This document shows, piece by piece, positions 54,813-63,251 of a stretch of 64,000 nt of DNA (within the stretch, counting starts at the first letter, position 1; each line of letters begins with the position of its first letter). The translations under genes were made by a program, and so were the position numbers. The notes under the pieces were generated by a model. That model was given only the letters and a program-made list of their open reading frames with translations, did no database searches and was not told the origin of the DNA. Source of the DNA: Microbacteriaceae bacterium (GTDB taxonomy: Bacteria; Actinomycetota; Actinomycetes; Actinomycetales; Microbacteriaceae); assembly GCA_025463545.1 (NCBI GenBank), contig JAODAR010000010.1:62001-126000 (forward strand), written 5' to 3'.

Positions 54813-56367
54813 CGGTGGCCTCGATGCGCGGGAACAGTGCCTCGAGCGGCGAGACATGGGTGCCACCGGCCCACTCCCAGGCACGGTCGATCCGCTGGCC
54901 GGTGACCTCACCGTTCCCGCCGAGGGCGCTCCACAACTTTGCGGTGGCCTCCGGCACGACCGGCGAGAGCAGCACCGCGAGCGTACCGAGGCCGCGGACC
55001 GCCGTGTAGAGCACCGTCTGCAGGCGCTCCCGGTTGGCGGGATCCTTGGCCAGGCTCCAGGGTTCCTGCACGGTGATGTATCCGTTCAGCTCGTCGACCA
55101 GTTCCCAGACAGCGCCGATCGCTTCGTGGATTGCAAGCCTGTCGATCGCGTGGCTGGCCGCATCCGTTGAGCGGCGCTCGGCGGCGCGGATCGCTTCGTC
55201 CGCCTCAGTGAACGGTCCGGGAGCGGGGATCTCGCCGTCGCAGTAACGCATCACCATGGCGATCACGCGCGAGGCGAGATTGCCGAAGCCGTTGGCGAGC
55301 TCGGACTGGTAGCGGGCCGAGAGGTCTTCCCACGAGAACGAGCCGTCCTGGCCGAAGCTGATGGCGCGCATGAAGTAGTAACGGAACGCGTCGGAGCCGA
55401 AGGTGTCGGTGATCTGGCTGGGAGCGATTCCGGTGAGCTTGGACTTGGACATCTTTTCGCCGCCGACAAGCAGCCAGCCGTGCCCGAACACTCGCTTGGG
55501 TACCTCGATGTCGGCGGCCATCAGCATGGCGGGCCAGATCACGGCGTGAAAACGCAGGATGTCCTTGCCCACGATGTGCGTTGCCGGCCACAGTCGGGCG
55601 AATTTCTCCTCGTCGTAGCCGTAGCCCGACGCGGTGATGTAGTTGAGCAGGGCGTCGAACCAGACGTAGACGACATGGCTGTCGTCCCAAGGCACCTTGA
55701 TCCCCCAGTCGAAACTGGAGCGGGAGATCGACAGGTCGCTCAGCCCGTTTTTCACGAACGACATGACTTCGTTGCGAGCCGACTCGGGCTGCACGAAGTT
55801 GGGATTCTCCTCGTAGAGCGCGAGCAGCTGCTCGGCGAAGGCGCTCATGCGGAAGAAGTAGTTCTTCTCGTGCAGCAGTTCCACCGGCTTGGAGTGGATG
55901 GCGCAGACCTGCTGGCCCTCATACTCGCCGGTGCCATTGACGAGGTCGCTGGGCTGCTTGTACTCCTCACAGCCCACGCAGTAGTAACCCTCATACTCGC
56001 CGGTGTAGATGTGGCCGCGGTCATGCAGGTGTTGCAGGAACTTCTGTGCGTTCACCTCGTGGCGCTCGTCGGTGGTGCGGATGAAGTCGTCGTTTGCGAT
56101 GTTGACGGTCTCGAGCAGCGGCTTCCACGCGTTCTCCACGAGGCGGTCGGCCCACTCCTTGGGAGTGGTGCCGTTCGCCAGCGCAGTTCGCAGGATCTTC
56201 TGCCCGTGTTCGTCCGTGCCGGTGAGCAGCCACGTGTCGTCGCCGCTCTGGCGATGCCAGCGGGCGAGCACGTCCGTTGCGACTTCCGTGTAGGCGTGCC
56301 CGATGTGCGGCACATCATTCACGTAGAAAATCGGCGTGGTGATGTAGAAAGAGGAGCCATCGGACAT
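54805..56367 (-). CDS. metG: Methionyl-tRNA synthetase
   Basis: A 520-residue class I synthetase. The HIGH motif is NDVPHIGHAYTEV (about residue 21), the KMSKS motif is LLVGGEKMSKSKLTG (about 312), and the insert has YCVGCEEYKQPSDL with a Cys-x2-Cys knuckle and VCAIHSKPVE. WFDALLNYITASGYG is the substrate segment. There is no C-terminal tRNA-binding EMAP-like domain, common in the short form. The start is ATG at 56367 (SDGSSFYIT); ATG at 56376 is equally possible, and neither has a strong ribosome site. Confidence 0.96.
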   Translation of the reverse strand: MSDGSSFYITTPIFYVNDVPHIGHAYTEVATDVLARWHRQSGDDTWLLTGTDEHGQKILRTALANGTTPKEWADRLVENAWKPLLETVNIANDDFIRTTDERHEVNAQKFLQHLHDRGHIYTGEYEGYYCVGCEEYKQPSDLVNGTGEYEGQQVCAIHSKPVELLHEKNYFFRMSAFAEQLLALYEENPNFVQPESARNEVMSFVKNGLSDLSISRSSFDWGIKVPWDDSHVVYVWFDALLNYITASGYGYDEEKFARLWPATHIVGKDILRFHAVIWPAMLMAADIEVPKRVFGHGWLLVGGEKMSKSKLTGIAPSQITDTFGSDAFRYYFMRAISFGQDGSFSWEDLSARYQSELANGFGNLASRVIAMVMRYCDGEIPAPGPFTEADEAIRAAERRSTDAASHAIDRLAIHEAIGAVWELVDELNGYITVQEPWSLAKDPANRERLQTVLYTAVRGLGTLAVLLSPVVPEATAKLWSALGGNGEVTGQRIDRAWEWAGGTHVSPLEALFPRIEATVG

Positions 56368-56408
56368 GCTGTACATCTTATTGGGACCAGCGGAGGCCCA
56401 TCGGCGCG

Positions 56409-57422
56409 TCACATGCTGGTGGCCCGTGACCCGGACGGGGGCTGTTGCCGGCCCGTGTCGTGGTGGCGGTGTCCGAACACGGGCGGCAGGACTTCGTGCG
56501 CGGCGGGTATCGGCGCACGGTTCGGATCGTCGAGGGTGGCCTCCGTCTCCCGCATGTCGATGCCGTGCACCTTCTGCCTGGAGTATCCGACCGGCACCAT
56601 GCTGAGCACAATCTTCCCGTGGGCGTGACCGGCTTCCAGCTCCCGGTACGCGTCCTGCACCCGGGACAGGGGGTAGATGGCGGCGACCGGCACAACGACC
56701 TGCCGGTTGGCCACGAGTGTGGCGACCCGCGCCAGCGACACGTTGTCGGTTGACTCGATGCTGGAGAGGTTGTGATCGCCAACGTGCCCCAACTCAATGT
56801 CGATGCCGTTGGGGGCGACGACCGCGAGGCGTTCCTCGAGCCCCGGCCCGTATTCCACCGGGATCACGCCCCGGGAGCGCAGGTAGTCGAAGCTGACCGG
56901 GCTGGCCGTACCGATCACGGTGGCCCCGCGCAGCCTGGCGAGCTGGGCGGCGATGCTGCCGACACCCCCGGCCGCGGCGTGGACGAGCACCGTCTTTCCG
57001 GGGCCGGGGCTGGCTGACTCGACCGCGTCGACTGCCAGGGACGCGGCGACAAAAAGGCTTCCGGCAACCTCCCAGGACAGGTGGTCGGGCTTCCGGATGA
57101 TGTTACCGGCGGGTACCACGACGTAACTGGCCTGGGCGCCCTGCAGGGTGTGGCCGAGCACGGCGTCGTTCAGGTTCCAGCCAATGACGCCGGCGCCGAC
57201 ATCCACGATAAAGCCGGCGAAGTCGCTTCCCTGCCCCACAGGGAAGTGTGCAGGCCGCTCTGTTGCAAAGCGACCTTCCCGAATGCCGGTCTCGATCGGA
57301 TTCAGGCCTGCGGCCATGACCTCGACGACCACTTCGCCGGCGCCTGCGACGGGCTTGTCCATTTCGACAAGCTCGAGCACTTCAGGACCGCCGTACCGGG
57401 AATAGACGACTGCGTGCGCCAC
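56409..57422 (-). CDS. Zinc-independent MDR-family NAD(P)-dependent oxidoreductase, unusual second half
   Basis: A 337-residue quinone-oxidoreductase-like protein. The first part is normal: VEVMAAGLNPIETGIREGRFA, PVGQGSDFAGFIVDVGAG and the cofactor loop VLVHAAAGGVGSIAAQLARLRG (about residue 145-165). After GPGLEERLAVVAPNGID the expected stretch of about 40 residues that completes the Rossmann fold is replaced by IELGHVGDHNLSSIESTDN. It then rejoins the family at VVVPVAAIYPLSRVQDAYRELEAGHAHGKIVL and ends in about 55 residues of unfamiliar, Pro/His-rich sequence. It may be a decayed or diverged enzyme. It lies between metG and rsmI, its own unit. Confidence 0.78.
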   Translation of the reverse strand: MAHAVVYSRYGGPEVLELVEMDKPVAGAGEVVVEVMAAGLNPIETGIREGRFATERPAHFPVGQGSDFAGFIVDVGAGVIGWNLNDAVLGHTLQGAQASYVVVPAGNIIRKPDHLSWEVAGSLFVAASLAVDAVESASPGPGKTVLVHAAAGGVGSIAAQLARLRGATVIGTASPVSFDYLRSRGVIPVEYGPGLEERLAVVAPNGIDIELGHVGDHNLSSIESTDNVSLARVATLVANRQVVVPVAAIYPLSRVQDAYRELEAGHAHGKIVLSMVPVGYSRQKVHGIDMRETEATLDDPNRAPIPAAHEVLPPVFGHRHHDTGRQQPPSGSRATSM

Positions 57423-57534
57423 GACCCACCTCCGCCTCGGGTCTCTGCCTTTGTTAACGCTGAGCGGTCCTCAATATTCCCTGGCGGCTCCCGCGAACCT
57501 GCACTCGTGGCGATTGTCGCGCGTATAAACGCAC

Positions 57535-58401
57535 CTACGGCGTTTTCGGCGAGCCTGTACCGGGGGTAGAGCGGGTAGCGGCGGCGGGCTTGCGTTTCAG
57601 GGCAGCCTCGTAGAGGTCCCGTTTGCCGAGACCTGTCGCCGCGGCCACGTCGGACGCAGCGTCCTTCAAGCGGATGCCGCTGGCGACCAGCGCCAGCACC
57701 TCGGCCACGCCGGTGTCCAGATCCATCACCCGGAGTTCGGCGCCGGCGACGATGACGACGATTTCGCCCTTCACTCCCCCGGCGGCCCACTCGGCGAGTT
57801 CGGCCGCGGTGCCACGCTTGACCTCTTCATAGAATTTCGTCAACTCACGGCAGACCACGACCCGGCGGTCCGCACCCATCGTCGCCGCGACATCCGCCAA
57901 TGACGCCGCCAGACGATTCGGCGACTCGAAGAACACCATTGTGCGGCGTTCACCGGCCAGTTCGCGAAGGGCGCCGCGCCGGTCGCCAGGCTTCCGCGGA
58001 AGGAATCCCTCGAAAGTGAACCGGTCGGTGGGCAGGCCCGACACAGCGAGCGCGGTGAGCACGGCAGAGGGGCCGGGGAGCGCCGAGACCACGACTCCCG
58101 CGTTGATTGCGGCTTCGACGAGGTGAAAACCGGGATCGGAGACGGTCGGCATTCCGGCGTCACTGAGCACCAGCAGGTCGGTGTCGCGGGCGAGCTCGAC
58201 CAGTTCGGCGGCTTTCCCACGTTCGTTGTGGTCATGCAGGCTGATCAGCTTCGGCCGGTTGTCGATGCCGAGCGCCTTGAGCAGGTGCACGGTCACGCGG
58301 GTGTCCTCGGCGGCGACGACCGTGGCGGTGCGCAGCGCCTCGACCAGGCGCCCTGAGGCGTCCCCGAGGTTTCCAATCGGTGTCGCAGCCAGGATGATCA
58401 T
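57535..58401 (-). CDS. rsmI: 16S rRNA (cytidine(1402)-2'-O)-methyltransferase
   Basis: A 288-residue SAM-dependent enzyme that methylates C1402 of 16S rRNA. It has ILAATPIGNLGDASGRLVEALR, VAAEDTRVTVHLLKALGI, the motif LLVLSDAGMPTVSDPGFHLVEAA, and PTDRFTFEGFLPRKPGDRR, followed by FFESPNRL and CRELTKFYEEVKRG. The ATG at 58401 (MIILAATPIGN) is preceded closely by a G run; the longer frame reads into the divergent pmt start. rsmI divergent from pmt is also the mycobacterial arrangement. Confidence 0.95.
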   Translation of the reverse strand: MIILAATPIGNLGDASGRLVEALRTATVVAAEDTRVTVHLLKALGIDNRPKLISLHDHNERGKAAELVELARDTDLLVLSDAGMPTVSDPGFHLVEAAINAGVVVSALPGPSAVLTALAVSGLPTDRFTFEGFLPRKPGDRRGALRELAGERRTMVFFESPNRLAASLADVAATMGADRRVVVCRELTKFYEEVKRGTAAELAEWAAGGVKGEIVVIVAGAELRVMDLDTGVAEVLALVASGIRLKDAASDVAAATGLGKRDLYEAALKRKPAAATRSTPGTGSPKTP

Positions 58402-58451
58402 CCCCCCAGTCTCGCAGCCGGGACGCGCTTCCGGCTCACTACGATGGTCTG

Positions 58452-59981
58452 GTGCTCGCAACAAGCCGATGGGTCCGCTGGGCCGGGCCCCTCGCTATCG
58501 TCATCCTGGCGGCGATCCTCCGGCTCTGGAACCTCGGCTCCCCGCACACCCTGATCTTCGACGAGACCTATTACGTCAAGGACGCGTGGACGCTTTTCAA
58601 CAACGGCTACGAGTCGGCGTGGCCGGACAAGGCCAACCCGCTGTTTGAAGCTGGGCAGACCGGCATCTTCCTGAACGACCCGTCGTTCGTCGTGCATCCG
58701 CCGCTTGGGAAGTGGATGATCGCACTCGGCATGGCAGCGCTCGGCGCCGACAACAGCTGGGGTTGGCGCATCTCGACGGCGCTGGTCGGGATACTGGCCG
58801 TCGTACTGATCATGGTGATCGCGAAGAAGTTGTTTGCCTCCATCCTGCTGGCCAGCGTCGCGGGATTCCTGATGGCGATCGACGGGCACGCGATCGTGAT
58901 GTCGCGGGTGGCGCTGCTGGACAATTCGGTGATGTTCTTCGGGCTGCTCGGCTTCGGAGCGGTACTGCTCGACCGGGACTGGCATGCCTCCCGGCTGGCC
59001 GCGTCGCTGGCTGTGCGCCGGGATTCCGGGACAAATCCAAGCTGGGGCCCGACACTGTGGTGGCGCCCGTGGCTGCTGGCTGCCGGTCTCGCGTTCGGAC
59101 TGTGCAGTTCGGTGAAGTGGTCAGGCTTTTACTTCCTTGCCGCGTTCGCCGTGTACGCGGTGGTCGTCGATGCCCTGGCCCGCCGCCGGGCCGGCGTTGC
59201 GTTCTGGCTGAGCGCAGCCATCCTCAAGCAGGCACCGGCGACCTTCCTGCTGATGGTTCCGGTCGCAGTCGCCACCTTCCTGGTCTCCTGGACGGGGTGG
59301 TTCGTCACCAGCAACGGCTTCTACCGGCACTGGGCGGATCAGCCGGGCGCCGCCTGGACCGGCCCGCTGGCCTGGGTGCCGCACACGCTGCAGAGTTTCT
59401 GGCACTATCAGGTGGCGATCTACAACTACCACGTCGGTTTGTCGACGCCGCACCCGTACCAGGCGAACCCGCTGACCTGGCTGCTGATGATCCGGCCGAC
59501 CAGCATGTACTACCGCGGCACCACACTCGGCCAGGGCGGCTGCGGCTTCACCAGTTGCTCAGAGGCGATCACCTCGATCGGCAACCCGATCATCTGGTGG
59601 GCCGCGACCGCCGCCCTGCTGTACCTGATCTACCGGCTGGTCCGCTACCGGGAATGGCAGGTCGGCCTGATCATGATGGGCATTGTCGCCGGCTACCTGC
59701 CCTGGTTGTTGTACCTGCACCGCACGGTATTCCAGTTCTACACGATCGCGTTCGAGCCGTATCTGCTGCTGGGCCTGACGCTGGTGGTGGGAATCATTCT
59801 CGGGCGGTGGCCACAACGTTCACCGGGCGACGCAAGCATCAGCATCAGCGGAATCCGGGTTGCCGCAATCTTCCTGATCGTGGTAACCGTGGTGAGCGCC
59901 TTCTTCTATCCCCTGTGGACCGGAATCCAGACCCCGTTCGCGTTCTGGCAGCTGCACATCTGGCTGCCGACATGGCGATAG
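58452..59981 (+). CDS. pmt: Protein O-mannosyltransferase (PMT, GT39)
   Basis: A 509-residue polytopic membrane enzyme with about eleven helices. The first external loop has the catalytic Asp-Glu in LIFDETYYVKDAWTLFNNGYE (about residue 36-37), and VHPPLGKWMIALG follows, both PMT signatures. It transfers mannose from polyprenyl-phosphate mannose to secreted proteins outside the membrane. The C-terminal part contains FYTIAFEPYLLLGLTLVVG. Translation starts with GTG at 58452, back to back with rsmI. The Sec-linked PMT glycosylation partner genes are not in the window. Confidence 0.94.
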   Translation: MLATSRWVRWAGPLAIVILAAILRLWNLGSPHTLIFDETYYVKDAWTLFNNGYESAWPDKANPLFEAGQTGIFLNDPSFVVHPPLGKWMIALGMAALGADNSWGWRISTALVGILAVVLIMVIAKKLFASILLASVAGFLMAIDGHAIVMSRVALLDNSVMFFGLLGFGAVLLDRDWHASRLAASLAVRRDSGTNPSWGPTLWWRPWLLAAGLAFGLCSSVKWSGFYFLAAFAVYAVVVDALARRRAGVAFWLSAAILKQAPATFLLMVPVAVATFLVSWTGWFVTSNGFYRHWADQPGAAWTGPLAWVPHTLQSFWHYQVAIYNYHVGLSTPHPYQANPLTWLLMIRPTSMYYRGTTLGQGGCGFTSCSEAITSIGNPIIWWAATAALLYLIYRLVRYREWQVGLIMMGIVAGYLPWLLYLHRTVFQFYTIAFEPYLLLGLTLVVGIILGRWPQRSPGDASISISGIRVAAIFLIVVTVVSAFFYPLWTGIQTPFAFWQLHIWLPTWR

Positions 59982-60009
59982 CCGAAGGGGCATACATTCC
60001 CGTTTCGGC
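59981..60009 (+). terminator. Hairpin at the pmt stop codon
   Basis: GCCGAA-GGG (59981 onward) pairs with CCCG-TTTCGGC (ending 60009). It begins at the last base of the pmt stop codon. No long T run follows, so its strength is uncertain. The remaining spacer to 60141 must hold the desaturase promoter. Confidence 0.5.
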
Positions 60010-60141
60010 ATATAACGGCTGGGAAATGCGTGTGAATGCACTCCCGTTATACAGGGACCGGCCGTAGTATGACCGGTATCTGTTCCACGAGTAATTGCTC
60101 AATCCCTGACTGAGAAGTCACACGGAAACTCCGGAGGCCTC

Positions 60142-61248
60142 ATGTCAGAAGTGATTTCTGCCGCCCCCACTGTCCGCATCGTCAAGACCCGCCGTGGTGG
60201 AGACACGAAGAACCCCACCACCGATTATTCGGCACTGCTGCACACCGTGCGCAACCTCGGCCTCCTGCGCCGGCGCACCGGTTTCTACTGGATGATGTTC
60301 GGCATCCTGGTGCTCGCCACCGGCGGCGCCGTCACCGGCTTCGTCCTGCTCGGCGACAGCTGGTACCAGCTGATCATCGCCGGCGTCCTCGGCATCATCC
60401 TCACCCAGTTCGCGTTCCTCGCTCACGAGGCATCGCACCGCCAGGTATTCGAGTCCGGCAAGGCCAACGATGCGGCCGGCCGCGTCCTCGCCAACCTCTT
60501 CGTCGGCATCAGTTATTCCTGGTGGATGACCAAGCACAGCCGCCACCACGCCAACCCGAATGTCGTCGGCAAGGACCCCGACATCGACCCTGACGTCATC
60601 CGCTTCAACGAGAAGGACGCCTCAGAGGTCAACTGGCTCACCTCGTTCATCACCCGGAAGCAGGGTTACCTCTTCTTCCCGCTGTTGACTCTTGAGGGCC
60701 TGAACCTGCACATGCACGGTTTCCGCACGGTCTTCGGCCGCAACAAGGTCGACAAGCGCTGGCTCGAGATCACGATGCTGACCACGCGCATCACGCTGTA
60801 CGTCGCCGCGATCTTCTACTTCCTGCCGCTTGGCATGGCCTTCGCCTTCATCGGTGTGCAGCTGGCAGTCTTCGGTGTGTACATGGGAGCGTCATTCGCC
60901 CCCAACCACAAGGGAATGCCGCAGCTGCCGCATGAGAGCAAGGTGGACTTCCTCCGTCGCCAGGTGCTCACCTCACGCAACATCCGTGGCGGCACGGTGA
61001 TGGACTCCTTCATGGGCGGCCTGAACTACCAGGTCGAGCACCACCTGTTCCCGAACATGGCTCGCCCGCACCTTCGCAAGGCGCAGGAGATCACCAAGGA
61101 ATACTGCGAGGCGAACAACATCCTCTACACCGAGACCGGCCTGGTCCAGTCCTACGGGATCGTCATCCGGTACCTGAACAAGGTGGGGCTGGCAGCCCGG
61201 GACCCGTTCGACTGCCCGATGACGCAGCGGTTCCGGGTGCACACCTGA
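60142..61248 (+). CDS. Membrane fatty acid desaturase
   Basis: A 368-residue di-iron desaturase. The three His boxes are complete: HEASH (in AHEASHRQVFES, about residue 97), HSRHH (in TKHSRHHANPN, about 133) and QVEHH (in LNYQVEHHLFPN, about 297). Helices lie at about 48-85 and 210-250. The QxxHH box marks the front-end/linoleoyl-CoA type group, but the chain position cut cannot be told. It would change membrane fluidity, for example in the cold. ATG at 60142 has CCGGAGG five to six bases upstream. It ends in a 25-base duplication and a clear terminator. Confidence 0.95.
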   Translation: MSEVISAAPTVRIVKTRRGGDTKNPTTDYSALLHTVRNLGLLRRRTGFYWMMFGILVLATGGAVTGFVLLGDSWYQLIIAGVLGIILTQFAFLAHEASHRQVFESGKANDAAGRVLANLFVGISYSWWMTKHSRHHANPNVVGKDPDIDPDVIRFNEKDASEVNWLTSFITRKQGYLFFPLLTLEGLNLHMHGFRTVFGRNKVDKRWLEITMLTTRITLYVAAIFYFLPLGMAFAFIGVQLAVFGVYMGASFAPNHKGMPQLPHESKVDFLRRQVLTSRNIRGGTVMDSFMGGLNYQVEHHLFPNMARPHLRKAQEITKEYCEANNILYTETGLVQSYGIVIRYLNKVGLAARDPFDCPMTQRFRVHT

Positions 61249-61290
61249 TCTGAGAATTACTGAACACACCTGATCTGAGAATCACTGAAA
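61241..61290. repeat. 25-base tandem duplication at the desaturase 3' end
   Basis: A unit beginning ACACCTGATCTGAGAAT starts at 61241, inside the last codons of the desaturase, and is repeated from 61266 with one base changed in the shared 24-base part. It duplicates the stop-codon region. Confidence 0.88.
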
Positions 61291-61329
61291 ACGGATGCGC
61301 GGCCTGCCGGGTCGCGCGTCCGTTTTTTT
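61288..61329 (+). terminator. Rho-independent terminator of the desaturase gene
   Basis: AAAACGGATGCGCG (61288-61301) pairs with CGCGCGTCCGTTTT (from 61313) with one G-U pair, followed by seven T. It is the clearest factor-independent terminator in the window. Confidence 0.93.
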
Positions 61330-61528
61330 GTCCGCTCAGGGGCCTGCTCACCGTTTCCCGCCGTTTCAACCGCAGTTTCGGCAACAGGCCGCCGGGCTGG
61401 GCAAGTTCTCGGTGGTGACGAGTCGCAGAAACTCCGGTCCTGGCGTGGAGGCTGCAGGCCTGCGAGCCCCCAGAGCGCCGACGCGCGATGTCCCTCCTTC
61501 CGGTGGCGTTGCGTTTAGTCTGGAATCC

Positions 61529-62563
61529 ATGTGGCTGCCGGGCGTGGGTGTCGCGGCCGTGGCCGCGCTAGCCGCCTGGGGCATTCACGCGCTGGTTCCC
61601 GCGGTTCCGCTGCTCACGGCAGCGGTCGGGCTCGGGATCCTGGTGGCGCAGATCCCGGCGGTCCATCCGGCGCTCTCCGGGATTCTCGCGCCGGGTCTCT
61701 CACTTGCCTCCAAACGCCTGATGCGGATCGGCATCGTGCTGCTCGGGCTGAAGCTCAGCCTGTTCGACATCGCCGGCCTCGGCTGGGTCACGATCGCCAG
61801 CACCGTGGCGATCGTGCTCGTCACCTTCGCCGGTACCTACTGGCTCGGACGATGGTTTCGCCTGCCCGGGCGCCAGCCGCTGCTCATAGCCACCGGCTTC
61901 TCGATCTGCGGCGCATCGGCCATCGGCGCGATGAGCGGAGTGGTCAAGGCCAGGGACGAGGACATCGCCACGCCGGTCGCCCTCGTCACCCTGTGCGGAA
62001 CGCTTGCCATTGCCGTGCTGCCGGCGCTGTGGCATCCGCTGGGCCTGACCACCCTGCAGTACGGCCATTGGGTCGGCGCCAGCGTGCACGATGTGGGCCA
62101 GGTCGTCGCGACGGCGCAAGTCGCCGGATCGGCCGCGCTGGCGGTCGCCGTCGTGGTGAAGCTGACGCGGGTGCTCATGCTCGCGCCCATCGTGTTCGGC
62201 GCCTCCATCGTCGAGCACCGGCGCCTGACGGCCTCGGCCGTGCGCAACGCTGACGCCGCTGCGGCCGGCGACTGGGCTGCGACTGCGACTGCGCGCACGC
62301 GGCCGCGGCCGCCGCTTGTGCCACTGTTCGTGGCCGGTTTCATTGTTGCTGTCCTGGTGCGCACTTTCCTTCCGGTGCCTCCCGTTGTAGTGCACACCAC
62401 CGACACTCTGCAGACGGCGCTGCTTGCGATGGCGCTGTTCGGGCTTGGTTCGGCCGTGCGGCTGGGCTCACTGGTGCGCACCGGGTGGCGAGCGCTCCTG
62501 GTGGGCCTGCTGTCGTGGGCGCTGATCGCCGCGCTCGCCCTTGGCATCGTGCAGCTCACTTAG
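61529..62563 (+). CDS. YeiH-family putative transporter
   Basis: A 344-residue membrane protein of the Cons_hypoth698 family (YeiH, annotated as putative sulfate exporter) with about ten helices. Typical are LMRIGIVLLGLKLSLFDIAGLG, PLLIATGFSICGASAIGAMSGVVKARDEDIATPVALVTLCGTLAIAVLPAL and GASVHDVGQVVATA. Its true substrate is uncertain. ATG at 61529 is chosen because GGA precedes it and the first helix begins at once; a longer frame starts at 61295 but overlaps the terminator. It is convergent with the guanidinium exporter pseudogene. Confidence 0.88.
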   Translation: MWLPGVGVAAVAALAAWGIHALVPAVPLLTAAVGLGILVAQIPAVHPALSGILAPGLSLASKRLMRIGIVLLGLKLSLFDIAGLGWVTIASTVAIVLVTFAGTYWLGRWFRLPGRQPLLIATGFSICGASAIGAMSGVVKARDEDIATPVALVTLCGTLAIAVLPALWHPLGLTTLQYGHWVGASVHDVGQVVATAQVAGSAALAVAVVVKLTRVLMLAPIVFGASIVEHRRLTASAVRNADAAAAGDWAATATARTRPRPPLVPLFVAGFIVAVLVRTFLPVPPVVVHTTDTLQTALLAMALFGLGSAVRLGSLVRTGWRALLVGLLSWALIAALALGIVQLT

Positions 62564-62625
62564 CGCGCGCCAGCCCCCTGCAGCGCCAGCCCTTGCGTCC
62601 GGCGGTCGGGCACCCGCCCTCCGCG

Positions 62626-62948
62626 CTAGTGGCCTCCGTCAACCAGTCTCAGGCCCACCACACAGCCCACCAGCCCGAGAATGAGCAGCACTTTGAGAAG
62701 GGACGCCGGCTCGCCGCCGAAGATCATCGCGTAGGTCACGGTCACGCCGCCCCGATGCCGACCCAGACCGCGTACGCAGTGCCGGTCGAGATATCGCGCA
62801 TCGCGAAGGCGAGTCCGCCCATGCTCGCGACGAGCGCGACGCCGAAGACGACGGATGGCCACAGTTTCGTGAGGCCTTCCGATTTTCCGAGGGCCGTCGC
62901 CCAGACGGCCTCCAGCAGGCCAGACACAATCAGCACAATCCACGACAT
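62626..62948 (-). pseudogene. Small multidrug resistance / guanidinium exporter (SugE/Gdx type) with a frameshift
   Basis: From ATG 62948 (GGAG eight bases upstream) the frame reads SWIVLIVSGLLEAVWATALG, with the conserved Glu of the first helix, and continues to AYAVWVGIGAA, then stops at 62742. The missing fourth helix follows at once in another frame (TVTYAMIFGGEPASLLKVL to GLRLVDGGH, stop at 62626). One base missing near 62741-62745 explains this: the span is 323 bases, one short of 108 codons. The intact form would be 107 residues, normal for the family. A riboswitch for guanidine stands directly upstream. A sequencing error would restore the gene. Confidence 0.88.
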
Positions 62949-62963
62949 GACGCACACTCCGGT

Positions 62964-63004
62964 GGCCAGTCTTGTCGCGTTCCGGGTACTGATCCCTCGT
63001 CCGG
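62964..63004 (-). ncRNA. Guanidine-III riboswitch
   Basis: The 41-base minus-strand sequence starts CCGGACGAGG, continues with GUACCCGG and ends GACAAGACUGGCC, matching the known guanidine-III class in all conserved blocks and in total length. CCGG at 63001-63004 pairs with the second CCGG as the pseudoknot stem, and CAGU pairs with ACUG near the 3' end. It ends three bases before GGAG, the ribosome site of the downstream gene, so it would control translation. Guanidine-III elements typically precede SugE/Gdx exporters in actinobacteria, as here. Confidence 0.9.
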
Positions 63005-63212
63005 GGCCGTGTCGACGGCCTGCGGCAATGGTACCGGCCGGGTGTGCACGCGATGGGCATCCGCTTGGTGGACGGAGTGCTCGATGACCATCCGCCCGCC
63101 ACCTCCCCCGTCGCGCGCCGCGCGCCCCAAAAGGCGTGGCGCCGCCGCCCCGGCGGTAGCGCCGTGCCCTTTCAGGCGCGACCACCGCGGAAGGGCTCCC
63201 CGAGCGGCACCG

Positions 63213-63251
63213 CGCTACCGGCGGGCGCTACCGGCGGGCGCTACCGGTGGG
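63213..63251. repeat. 13-base tandem repeat at the end of the FAD oxidoreductase gene
   Basis: CGCTACCGGCGGG at 63213 and 63226, and CGCTACCGGTGGG at 63239. The last unit covers the stop codon of the minus-strand gene. Confidence 0.88.

Noticed and set aside
62949..63100. Guanidine-II (mini-ykkC) hairpins upstream of the exporter
   Set aside because: ACGR occurs but not in two loop positions; the guanidine-III pattern explains the region completely.
62742..63185. Two overlapping small genes in place of one exporter
   Set aside because: The two pieces are the front and back of one SMR protein; the part upstream of 62948 is untranslated leader with the riboswitch.
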